NCBI GenBank assembly: GCA_963774935.1
Contig: CAVZGO010000009.1
Location: 1 to 64,000 of the forward strand
Origin: CAVZGO01 sp963774935
GTDB lineage: Bacteria; Chloroflexota; Anaerolineae; Anaerolineales; UBA4823
DNA length: 64,000 bases
Reading direction: 5' to 3'
In this document: positions 26,845 through 35,657 of the stretch, piece by piece
How positions within the stretch are numbered: the first letter of the stretch is position 1
Layout of the letters: every line of letters starts with the position of its first letter
The notes under the pieces: generated by a model
Told to the model about the DNA's origin: nothing
What the model saw: only the letters and a program-made list of their open reading frames with translations
Databases searched by the model: none
Made by a program: the position numbers and the translations under genes

Positions 26845-28336
26845 TTACTGCTTGAACTTGATCACCACCGGCGCAAAACCGAAGCTGACCGATGAGCCGT
26901 AGCTCACCGCTTCATAGCGGCTGGAAGAGGCATTCCACTTCCACACGCCCGTTGTTCCGGCTGGCAGGTTGACCGAGCGCGTCGTGTCGTTGTATGACCA
27001 GGCAACCCAAAACTTGTCTGATCCCGAGCTCAGCTCGACGGCTTTGATGCCGCTGCCCAGATATACTTCTTTTCCCGAATTCACGTTCGCCCATAGCTGC
27101 CCAACGAACTGGTAGGAATAAAAAGCCGGCAGGTAGACCAGCGTATCCTGGTTTTTCAGATCAGAGTTCCGCCATCCGAAATACATATACCAGGAGTTGA
27201 TCCGCAGGCTGCGGGTGTAAGCCAGTGCATAAGCCTGCACCAGGTAAATCGCTTTGGTGTTTTCAAACGTCGTCGTCTCACATGCCGGTTCGTACACACC
27301 TTCGCGGCCGCAGATTAAAGCCACTTCCGTGTTCGCCAGGAATTTAGACTGCAATCCATACGAGTCCAGCAAGTAGCGGAACTGATCCGCCTTCGCTTGC
27401 AGGACCGGTCCGGTCGAGTCTGACTGGCTGCCCCAGTTAGAGTTCGCATAATAGGGACTGCTGGAGCCAAGATATCCATCGTAAGCATGGAATCCTACGC
27501 CATCAAAAGAGTTGCCAGCTCCCGAAACCAGGATACCCTCGAGGAAGCGCGCCGTCTGCTCGTTGCTGCCACAATAACCCGGTTTACAATCTGCCAGCAA
27601 CCCTCCCACCAGCACATTCGCATTACTGTTCGCCTGCTTCATCTTAGGGTAAGCCCATTCGAGCATATCCCCGTAATATTGACCACCAAAATAGTAGTCA
27701 CTATTGTTGCCCCAGCAGCCAAAAGCAGAATTTTGATCCCAAGGCGGTGATCCATCGATGTCGGGCTCGTTCCACATTTCGTAATAGAGCACATTGAACG
27801 GCGCCTTGCTGTAGCGCGCCACAACGTCGTACATGAAGTTTGAGAACGCTTCCAGGGAACCAGCCGCGATCGGTCCACAGGCTCTGCCGCTGTACATCTG
27901 CGCCCAGCCGGGTACACTGCGCACAATCAAGACGGGGCTCAAGCCCAGCGTGGCAGCGTTCTTCAGCTCGGTTTCAAGATCTGCGACTGCCGACCAGTTG
28001 CGCGCTCCCTTGGAGGGTTCTACGCTCGACCACAGCAATGCATTGCGGCGCACGAACTTGGCGCCATTCGTTTTCATCTCGCTGGCGCCATGGTTATCGG
28101 TAATCGTCCAGGATTCATAGCCGAACAGGTTGCCGGTTGAGGTTGGTGGCGGAGTAGTACTGCCGGTGGTTTTGATCAGCGGCAGGTAAACCCTGGGGGT
28201 CACTGCTCCAGGCTGCTCCACCTGAGCGGGTTCGCGCCCCAGGCTGCCCCTCTTGCGCCTGGCTATAGGTTACCGGTTGGGTGCTGAACAAGAGCACCAG
28301 GATGAACAGGATCGTCAGTAAGTTAAGTCGTCTCAT
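26845..28336 (-). CDS. Clan-A glycoside hydrolase-like secreted protein (paralog 3, one frame break near the signal peptide)
   Basis: The true start is ATG 28336 (MRRLNLLTILFILVLLFSTQPVTYSQAQ), with GGAG 8 nt upstream; it gives a clear signal peptide but runs in a different frame from the body. One indel near 28240 would join QEGQPGA to EPAQVEQPGAVTP. The body has the same layout as paralog 2: FVRRNALLWSSVEP, YYEMWNEPDIDG (acid/base Glu), FLANTEVALICG (nucleophile Glu) and a C-terminal beta domain ending FAPVVIKFKQ. It lies 34 bp after the GT-C gene and before the hairpin at 26745, so it is probably the last gene of the EPS unit. An alternative is a leaderless product from the internal GTG at 28221, which would lack export. 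Confidence 0.78.
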
Positions 28337-28370
28337 TTTTTGTCTCCAATTTTTTCCGTTTTGCCAATTC

Positions 28371-30327
28371 TTACCCATAATAATATTGACCCAGGCTGGC
28401 GAATGACAGCACACACAATCCCAGCCACAGACCAACATAAGCTCCGCGCAGCAGGTTCATTGTTTGCGTTTTGCCGCTGGCAAGCATGGAAATTATATAA
28501 TTCCACCCAATCGTCATCATCAATAAGGTTGGCACCACCGCCACGTAAGCATAGCGGGCTACCGGCAGGTACAGATTCGGCAGTGCCACATAGATGGAAC
28601 CTCGCAGAAAGGCTGCTCCCCAGGCGAGGATCAACGCGAACCCCAGGAAGAACAGCACTTCCCAATTGATCAGCTTCTGCCGGAGGTGCTGCAGCAGCAC
28701 GATCACCCCGCCGATGCTGCCGAGCAGGAAGAAACCCAACAGCAGCCAGTATATCCAGGGGGCGCCCAGCAGAGCCACATGCCCCCAGCCAAAAGCGCCC
28801 CAAAAGGTGTGCAGCAGGCGCTCGCCGCTGGCGAGATAGGAGAATGCCGCCCCGCGCCAATCCAGGAGATAGGCTGCAACGAACGAAGGTTGGATCTGGT
28901 CGGGCAAGAAGCGGCTGCCCAACCGGTCGACCCAGCCGCGCAATCGCAGTCCCAGCCTGCTCCCCTGAGGCGTTGCGCAGCAGGTTTTCGAAAGGCTGCC
29001 CGCCCCAGGTGCCGCTTTCTGCATTCGCATCCAGGAACTCCGGTGGCGCGGCAGAGGAATAGTCACCTTCTACCAGCACCATGCCATCGTAATATACATT
29101 CGCCTTATTTTCACCAAAATCCAGGCGGGGATCCAGGTTAACCCACAGGCGGTGGTAAGGCTGCTCAGCCTGGCTGCCCGAGATGGCAATGAAGGTCGGT
29201 TCAGAGCTTAACTCGAGCGTGGTATCGTATACCTGCCCATCCAACCCGAGCTGCGGTGAGCGCACCGTAACCGGTGCATCCGACCACACCCAGCCTCCCA
29301 GTGTGTACACTTTTGTTGCAGCTTCATTCCCACTGCCTGCCAGAACCGGCTGCGTCAGCGGCACCAGCCACACCGGGCTGATCGCAGCACCCTGCGCCAC
29401 CCGTATGACATGCTCCCCAACCACTGCCTGGTCGCTTTGCATGCGGGTGGCATCATTTTGGTTGGTGGCACGGTACCAGCCAGCCGCGTCACCCCAGGCC
29501 AGCGTGGAAGCCAGGAGCAGTAAGATGCCCCCCAGCACAACTGCCCATGCGACCGGGCGAAGCTGTCGGCGCAGCAGAGAAAACAGGACTGCCAGGGGCA
29601 GCAAGATCAAGGCAAGCATTGCCGTGCTCTTGGTGAAGAATGCCAGACCCGCAACAGCACATGCCCATAAAAAGTCCAGCAGCGAAAAGCCTCGCTGGAT
29701 CAGGCGCACGCCTACCCAGAGCATCATTGAGACCACAGCTACTGCCGCGGCATCGTTGTTAACTGCGGTCATCGAATCTGCCAGACCTGGCAGCAGCGCC
29801 AGGCTGAGCGGCAGCATCCAGCGCAGGGGATTCTCCGGTTGGGTCAGCTCAACAACCAGCCCCCAGCCGGCGAATATCGTCACTAAGAAGAAGCCTAAAG
29901 ACACCAGCCGGGCAATATAAAGCTGGTCAGTCACATCCCAGCCACCCAGCAAGCGCAGCGGCGCTGAAGCAGCCAGATAGTAGAACGGCGGCTCGTCGAG
30001 CTGAGAAATACCCGGTATGGTCACCGGCTCACCAGGTTTGATGAACTGCTCGGGGGTGTAACCCTTACCGTAAAAATCATGCAGCACCATCGATTCGACC
30101 ACCACCCGGCTCAAGGTCTCATCCTGGTCGCCGGGTATCGGCAGTCGTCCCAGGTTGGCGCTGAGCCACACGCGTTCAAAATGTTTGGGTTCGTCGTAGT
30201 GCTGCCAGGGAGGCGCCAGGAAGGTGGTGATCAACCCGTGAATCAAGCCAGCCACCAGGGCAATGGCTAACCATTTCCATGATTTCCGGTCGAGTTTACC
30301 TCTTTGGGGCTGCGAGTTGGCAGGCAT
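28371..30327 (-). CDS. GT-C (GT39/DUF2142-like) membrane glycosyltransferase (one frame break)
   Basis: About 650 residues with ten or more membrane helices. The first large outside loop carries the paired acidic motif of polyprenol-dependent GT-C enzymes: PPWQHYDEPKHFERVW (about 38-53) and QLDEPPFYYLAAS (about 112). An extracytoplasmic beta-rich loop (about 320-450) precedes the last helices. The frame changes near 28955 (after LLRNASGEQAG, resuming LRLRGWVDRLG) and the C-terminal helices then read through to 28371. The ATG at 30327 is only six bases from TATACT (30334-30339), so the gene may also have its own leaderless transcript. It probably adds a sugar from a lipid-phosphate donor on the outer face of the membrane. 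Confidence 0.8.
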
Positions 30328-30389
30328 GGCGGCAGTATAATTCCAACAACAATAAACGACAGGCGTCTACATTAGACCAGCCAGTTGTG

Positions 30390-30854
30390 TCAGGCTGGCT
30401 GGGACTGCGAGAGACTGGCAATGGTGGGATAGCCGTTTGCCAGGATCAGCTCAATCTCACGGGCGGTTATCTCGTACTCCGCCAGGGGGCCGCCATACGG
30501 GTCATCAATGTCATAGTTTTGTCCGGCCATCTCGCTCAACAGGTAAATGCGATTTGCTATTTCGGGAAATTCGATCTGCAGAGCCTCCTTGTGGCTTTTC
30601 GTCATGGTCAGGATCAACTGGTAGTTTTCTAAAAGCTCCTGGGTGACAGGCTGGGATGCAAAGTCCTTCAGCACTACACCGCGCTGGCGCAACACTGCAT
30701 CGCTGTTGCGAGAGATCGCCTCGCCACCCGTGGTCCAGGTGCCGGCTGAATCAATCTGCCAGTCACCCTGACCGTTCACCTTCTGGCGCAGGAGTCCCAT
30801 CGCCAGAGGTGAGCGACAAATATTTGCTGTACATACAAACAATACGCTATGCAT
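30390..30854 (-). CDS. Low-molecular-weight protein tyrosine phosphatase (Wzb-like)
   Basis: About 154 residues. The P-loop HSVLFVCTANICRSPLA holds the CX5R nucleophile motif at the N-terminus, and the general-acid Asp lies in DIDDPYGG near the C-terminus. I prefer ATG 30854 because the longer frame needs a TTG start. In EPS loci this enzyme removes phosphate from the tyrosine-rich tail of the Wzc-type kinase and so allows cycles of polymer export; such a kinase is encoded at 33976-35607. It lies 52 bp downstream of the WecG/TagA-type gene. Confidence 0.9.
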   Translation of the reverse strand: MHSVLFVCTANICRSPLAMGLLRQKVNGQGDWQIDSAGTWTTGGEAISRNSDAVLRQRGVVLKDFASQPVTQELLENYQLILTMTKSHKEALQIEFPEIANRIYLLSEMAGQNYDIDDPYGGPLAEYEITAREIELILANGYPTIASLSQSQPA

Positions 30855-30906
30855 ATTCTTAACTTTCCGCAAGTGGATTTTACCACAAGCGTAAAATTCC
30901 TGTAAA

Positions 30907-31674
30907 TTAATGTTTGTTCAGACTCTTAGTTCGCCAAAATTTTTGTAACAACACCCTAAATATAAAAAGCGGGTTGCCCAGCAAGTAGCGCCGCCACTTT
31001 CCTGCAGGGTCGAGCGCAAAGCGCCATGCCCACTCGAACCCCAACCTGTCCAGCCAGCCTGGAGCGCGTCGTTCCTTCCCGGCAACATAATCCAGCAGCG
31101 CTCCAACTGCCCAACACACCTTCGCCTTGATCACACCCCGGTGAGCGCTCAGCCAGCGCTCTTGCAGCGGAGAGCCCATGCCAACCAGCAGCACATCCGG
31201 CTTGAGCGCCTCAATTTCTGCAAGCACCTGCTCCTCGCTCTTTTCCAGGAAATACCCATCCGCCGTACCAACCACCTGCAGCCCAACGAACTGCGCTGTT
31301 ACCGTCTCAGCCGCAATATGAGCGATCCCAGGTTTGCCGCCCAGCAGATAAATCCGCCATCCCTGCGCCAGAGCGTGTTGGCAAAATGCATCAATCCACC
31401 TCGCCCCGGTGAGCTTAGTCAGGCGCTGACCTCCCAGCCAGCGCCCCGCCCAAACCACGCTGCGACCGTCGGCATACACCAGGTCGCCCTCATTCAGCAA
31501 CGAACAAAAATCCGGCTGCTGGTAAGCCAGGTTCAACGTGTGTGCATTGGCATAGTAAACGGTGCAACGCTGATCGTGCTCCACCCATGCCTGCACCTGG
31601 CTGATCAGCCCTGACCAATCCACACAAGCCACTTGCACACCCAGGATGCCGATCCGCTCGATCGCCTGGCTCAT
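30907..31674 (-). CDS. WecG/TagA/CpsF-family glycosyltransferase
   Basis: A 255-residue cytoplasmic-side transferase of the GT26 family, which adds a second sugar (for example ManNAc or glucose) to an undecaprenyl-linked first sugar. Recognised by IERIGILGVQVACVD, VYYANAHTLNLAYQ, the core VYADGRSVVWAGRWLGG...RLTGARW-type region (LTKLTGARWIDAFC), IYLLGGKPG and DVLLVGMGSPLQE. The start at 31674 overlaps the upstream flippase-like gene's stop (ATGA), and the family N-terminus follows at once, so the longer upstream frame is spurious. It would act early in repeat-unit assembly, after the phosphoglycosyl transferase. Confidence 0.9.
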   Translation of the reverse strand: MSQAIERIGILGVQVACVDWSGLISQVQAWVEHDQRCTVYYANAHTLNLAYQQPDFCSLLNEGDLVYADGRSVVWAGRWLGGQRLTKLTGARWIDAFCQHALAQGWRIYLLGGKPGIAHIAAETVTAQFVGLQVVGTADGYFLEKSEEQVLAEIEALKPDVLLVGMGSPLQERWLSAHRGVIKAKVCWAVGALLDYVAGKERRAPGWLDRLGFEWAWRFALDPAGKWRRYLLGNPLFIFRVLLQKFWRTKSLNKH

Positions 31675-32687
31675 GCTTCCTTCCCTTCTGGAGCCATGCC
31701 AGGCAGGGTGTAGATTTCCCTGCGTCCCAGCCCCAGGTAGAAGAAGCCGGCGATGCCAGCCAGTGTGGTGGGCAAAAATACCACGACATGCAGCAGCAGC
31801 CCATAAGCCAGCGCAGTAGCCTGGTCTATTCCGTACAATCCCAGCACCAGAATGCAGATCGCTTCGAACACGCCGATTCGCCCGGGAACATTTGTAAAGC
31901 TGATCCCTGCCTGCAGCACTGCCAGCAGCAGCATTGAGGCTTCCCAATTTAGCTGCAATCCCATCGCCCACAGCACCATCTGGTTGGTCAGCACAGCACT
32001 CACCCATACAACCGCCGACCACAAGTTGGCTGACAGCAGGTCGCGCGGTTTCTGGAACAGGCTCAGGCTCTCCATCGCCGCCTCAAGCCGGCTCTGCAGG
32101 TACGCTCCGAATCTGGCAGGCAGCTTACCAGCGCCCCAGCGCAGCCAGCGGCTTAAGCGCTGGCGCTGGAAGGCAAGCAGTACCGCCGCCAGGAACAGGA
32201 TCACCGCTGCCAGCGCCAGGCTGTATCCTGAGCTGCTCACCCATTCTGGCAGAGGTATCAATACCAATACGAAGCCGAACAACAACGCATACCAGACCAG
32301 GTCCAGGATTTTTTCGACCACAATCGTACCCAGGGTATAAGCCCGTCCGGCGCCCAGGCTGCCCACCGCATAAGCGCGCCCCAGGTCGCCCACCCGTACC
32401 GGCAGCAGCAGGTTCAGCATCTGACCAGCCAGCAGTGCCATCAATAAATCCCAGTTGGATACCTTTCGCCCCGGCTCGCCCAGCAGCACCCGCCAGCGTA
32501 CCACCTTGGCAAGAGTGTTCACGCCCACCATGCCGAGCGCCAGCAAGAGCCAGCCCCATTCTGCCTGCTGGATCACCAGCCACACTTCTCTTAGCGAGAC
32601 TTTGCGGAAGGCGAGATAGAGGAATATCCCGCCAACGACCAGCGCCAGGAGCGTCCGAAATAAAGGTGAGCGCAGCGTTTTCCGCAT
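31671..32687 (-). CDS. LPG-synthase-TM/UPF0104-type membrane protein
   Basis: A 338-residue protein with about eight membrane helices of the lysylphosphatidylglycerol-synthase transmembrane family. Family marks are YLAFRKVSLREVWLVIQQAEWGWL, LGEPGRKVSNWDLLMALLAGQMLNLLLPVRVGDLGRAY (the conserved P-x-R-x-G-D/E motif), TLGTIVVEKILDL and SFTNVPGRIGVFEAI. It lacks the soluble synthase domain. Family members without that domain are often found in polysaccharide loci and are proposed to move lipids or lipid-linked sugars. Tight spacing (3 bp after the O-antigen-ligase-like gene, 4-bp overlap with the next) ties it to the operon. Confidence 0.82.
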   Translation of the reverse strand: MRKTLRSPLFRTLLALVVGGIFLYLAFRKVSLREVWLVIQQAEWGWLLLALGMVGVNTLAKVVRWRVLLGEPGRKVSNWDLLMALLAGQMLNLLLPVRVGDLGRAYAVGSLGAGRAYTLGTIVVEKILDLVWYALLFGFVLVLIPLPEWVSSSGYSLALAAVILFLAAVLLAFQRQRLSRWLRWGAGKLPARFGAYLQSRLEAAMESLSLFQKPRDLLSANLWSAVVWVSAVLTNQMVLWAMGLQLNWEASMLLLAVLQAGISFTNVPGRIGVFEAICILVLGLYGIDQATALAYGLLLHVVVFLPTTLAGIAGFFYLGLGRREIYTLPGMAPEGKEA

Positions 32688-32690
32688 GCC

Positions 32691-33936
32691 TTATACCTTG
32701 CTGCCTGCAGTTTGATAAACGATGTTCAACGCCGCCACGCAGGCGCCCCACACCAGCCACACCAGCGGCGCCGGGCGCACCATCCCCCAGGTGACCGCGT
32801 CCACCATGCCGTGCACCACCAGGGCAGCCTGGCAGGCGAGCAATCCAACAGCGAACCCGCGCATCCATCCCAGTTTACTTCGGGCAGCTTCTCGCTGCGC
32901 CAGCCAGGCGCTGTAGATAGCACCAAGCAATATCCCCAGCCAGGCGATCAGTCCTGGGATGCCCAGGTCAACTGCCACTTGCAGGAACAGGTTGTGGGCG
33001 TGCTCCACTGTCCCGGGAGCCTGGCTGGAAAACGGGTAGAGCAGGTCTGCCACGCGCCCGAAAGTGCCCATGCCGACCCCGGTGAACGAGAAATCTTGGA
33101 TCATCCACAAAGCGCGTGACCAGACCTCTATTCGCCCGGAGACACCGCCCAGGCTCGTCCCCGCTGAGGCAAAGCGCCAGCAACTGCTCCGAGTCGAGCT
33201 GCAAGCCCAGAACTACCCCCAGCACAACGCCTGCCAGCACCAGCACCCAACCTCTGCGCCAGCGAAGCAGAACCAGCAGCGTCAGCGCTGCAGTAAGCGC
33301 CAACCAGGCGCCGCGTGACTGGCTCAGGTAGACCATCACGCTGCCAGCAACAGCTGCGCTTACCGCCAGGCTGCGCTCCAGCAGGTTCAGCTCTCGCCAG
33401 GAGAACAGCAGCACCCCCATCGCCAGGGGCAGCAGCAGCACCAGGCTGCCCGCCAGCACGTTCGGGTTGGCTGCATCGCTCACCAGCACAGAAAAATGCT
33501 GGTAAAGGCTGGTGGGGATAAAAGCCAGCTTGAGCGTGTTCCACTGCACCACGAATGGCGCAGCCAGAGCAATCAGCAGGCAGATAGCGAGCATTAGAGC
33601 AGCCACGATTCGCAGCTTTTGGTTCTCACCAGCCCAGTTCACCAGCGCATAAAACAAAGCTGCCCCAGCCAGCAATCGAGCGGCCTGGGGCAGCGTGACA
33701 TCAGGTTGGGATGTAGCCCAGAGTGTTACCGGTATGGTTAACACGAGAAGGATCACCGGCCAATCCACCGGCGTCCGGACGCTCCAGCGCCCCAGCACAG
33801 ATCGTCGCAGCGGCCAGAAGAGAGCTGCCACGACCAACGCGTACGGCATCCAATTTGGAACGATGGCGCCAGCCAGCAGCAACGGCGCCACCACCAACAG
33901 CTCGTTGCGTACCAGCCATCTGGCCAGGGAGATCAC
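32691..33936 (-). CDS. O-antigen ligase/Wzy-type membrane protein (one frame break)
   Basis: About 415 residues and some ten helices. The body has the pattern of the Wzy_C (O-antigen ligase/polymerase) superfamily: RAARLLAGAALFYALVNW, SDAANPNVLAGSLVLLLPLA, the YLSQSRGAWLALTAAL motif and, after a large loop, GVGMGTF...EHAHNLFLQVAVDLGIPGLIAWL with the loop His typical of ligases. The frame changes near 33165 (the C-terminal part resumes as SLGGVSGRIEVWSRALWMIQD). It polymerises or attaches lipid-linked glycans on the outer face of the membrane. A second, different polymerase candidate is encoded at 46173-47649, so this one may instead be the ligase. Confidence 0.8.
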
Positions 33937-33975
33937 CGGGTTTCCTCACCACCCCTGGATGGGATACCGGGCAGG

Positions 33976-35607
33976 TCAGCGACCTTTCAGCCAGGGGAAC
34001 GTACGGATTTTGCTACCTTTCTTGGCGTAATACTCGTCGCTAGAAGTCTGGTAGCTCTTGTAATGATAGTAATAGTAACGCGAACCCTTGAGGTCCACCT
34101 CGTTCAGCACCGCCCCCAGCAGGTTCGCTCCCAGGCGCTGGAGCTGCTCCACAGCCTGGCGCGCCGCGGCCAGGTGCGTTACACCTGGCTTGAATACCAG
34201 CAGCACCCCATCCACGCGCGGCGCCAGCACTGCTGAATCGGTCACCGCAATCACCGGCGGCGAGTCGATCACCAGCAGATCAGTTTGCTCCTTCACCTGC
34301 CGGATAATTTCATACATCTTCTCCGAACCCAGCAGCTCGGCTGGATTGGGCGGTAGTGCACCCGAAGTCATAACAAACAGGTCAGCAGTATTGGTCTTCT
34401 GTAACGTGCCATCCAGCGACACGTGTTCCTGGACAAATAAATCGCTGAGGCCCTGCACATTGGATAAATCCAGCAGCTTGTGAACATTCGGCCGGCGCAG
34501 GTCTGCATCGATCAATGCAACCCGCTTGCCTCCCTGGGCGATCACCACTCCCAGGTTAACTGCCACGGTAGATTTACCTTCCGATGGCGTCGGGCTTGTG
34601 ATCAGCAGCGTACGCAGGGGCTGGTCCACACTGGCGAACTGGATATTGGTGCGCAGCGAACGGAATGCTTCAGCCACCTGAGAGCGTGGCTCGCCTAAGG
34701 TCACTGGCCTGCCTTCCGTCGTGTTATGCCGGACAATTAAACCCAGCACAGGTAAGCCAAGCTGCTCTGTCACCTGGTCTGGTCCTTTCAGGGTATCGTC
34801 CATAGCCTCGATCAAGAAAACCAGACCCGTTGAAAACAGCAGCCCTACCACCAGCGCCAGCAGCGTATTGGTCATCGTGCGTGGTCGCACTGCTCTCTCG
34901 GAAGCTGTGGCAGGCTCTGCCTGGATCACATTCGAAGTCGATTGCGCTTCCGCCAGTCTTACCTGCTCGTAGCTTTGCAGCAGGTTCGCATAGGTCTGGC
35001 GGTACTGCGCCAGGTTCGCCTCCAGCCGATCACGATCTGCCTGGTCTTCTGCGCTCTTTCCCAGGCTGGCAAGCTGGTCGTTGGCAGATTGTATCTGGGC
35101 GTCCATATCATCGAGCTGGTTTGCCAGGTTTTCCTTCGAAGAAGAGTAGCGCGAGGCTTGCAGCGCCAGGTTGCTTTCGGCGAACTCCACTACCAGTGCA
35201 TTGGCGATATCGGCTGCTCGCTGCGCGTTGATATCTTCTACACGCACTTCGATCAGCGTGGTATCCGTCACTGGCTGAACCTGGATCATGCCTTTCAGGT
35301 CATTAACATCTAAGTCCAATTCCAGATTGTTTATGACCCTTTCCAGGACCGGCTGCTTGGTCATCAATTGTGAATAGGTCTGCGCCTGGCGTTCGCTGGT
35401 GATGATAGAGGAATAATCCGTGTTGCGCGTCGCAGGCGCTTCGTTGATCAGGACCGTGGTGACCGCCTGGTAAACCGGTGTCGAGCGTTTGCTGATAATG
35501 TAGACCAGCGCTCCAGTAACCAGGGTCACCAGCACCAGCAGCCACAGCCAGCGGCGCAGGATGCCCCAGTATCGCTGCAAATCATAACTGAAAGATGAAT
35601 TCTCCAT
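33976..35607 (-). CDS. Wzz/Wzc-type chain-length protein fused to a BY-kinase
   Basis: A 543-residue protein counted from MENSSFSY. The N-terminal Wzz half has two helices (LRRWLWLLVLVTLVTGALVYII and LLALVVGLLFSTGLVFLI) around an outside coiled-coil domain with a PVYQAVTTVLI motif. The cytoplasmic half is a bacterial tyrosine kinase: Walker A TSPTPSEGKSTVAVNLG, Walker A' VALIDADLRRPNVHK and Walker B DLLVIDSPPV. The C-terminal tail is Tyr-rich (RYYYYHYKSYQTSSDEYYAKK), the autophosphorylation cluster. It controls polymer length and export together with the phosphatase at 30390-30854. The fused form resembles proteobacterial Wzc and actinobacterial types rather than split Firmicute CpsC/D. It is downstream of the phosphoglycosyl transferase gene. 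Confidence 0.92.
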   Translation of the reverse strand: MENSSFSYDLQRYWGILRRWLWLLVLVTLVTGALVYIISKRSTPVYQAVTTVLINEAPATRNTDYSSIITSERQAQTYSQLMTKQPVLERVINNLELDLDVNDLKGMIQVQPVTDTTLIEVRVEDINAQRAADIANALVVEFAESNLALQASRYSSSKENLANQLDDMDAQIQSANDQLASLGKSAEDQADRDRLEANLAQYRQTYANLLQSYEQVRLAEAQSTSNVIQAEPATASERAVRPRTMTNTLLALVVGLLFSTGLVFLIEAMDDTLKGPDQVTEQLGLPVLGLIVRHNTTEGRPVTLGEPRSQVAEAFRSLRTNIQFASVDQPLRTLLITSPTPSEGKSTVAVNLGVVIAQGGKRVALIDADLRRPNVHKLLDLSNVQGLSDLFVQEHVSLDGTLQKTNTADLFVMTSGALPPNPAELLGSEKMYEIIRQVKEQTDLLVIDSPPVIAVTDSAVLAPRVDGVLLVFKPGVTHLAAARQAVEQLQRLGANLLGAVLNEVDLKGSRYYYYHYKSYQTSSDEYYAKKGSKIRTFPWLKGR

Positions 35608-35657
35608 GATGGTCACTTATACCACAGTACGTAAAAAAGGGATAAAAATTATTAAAA

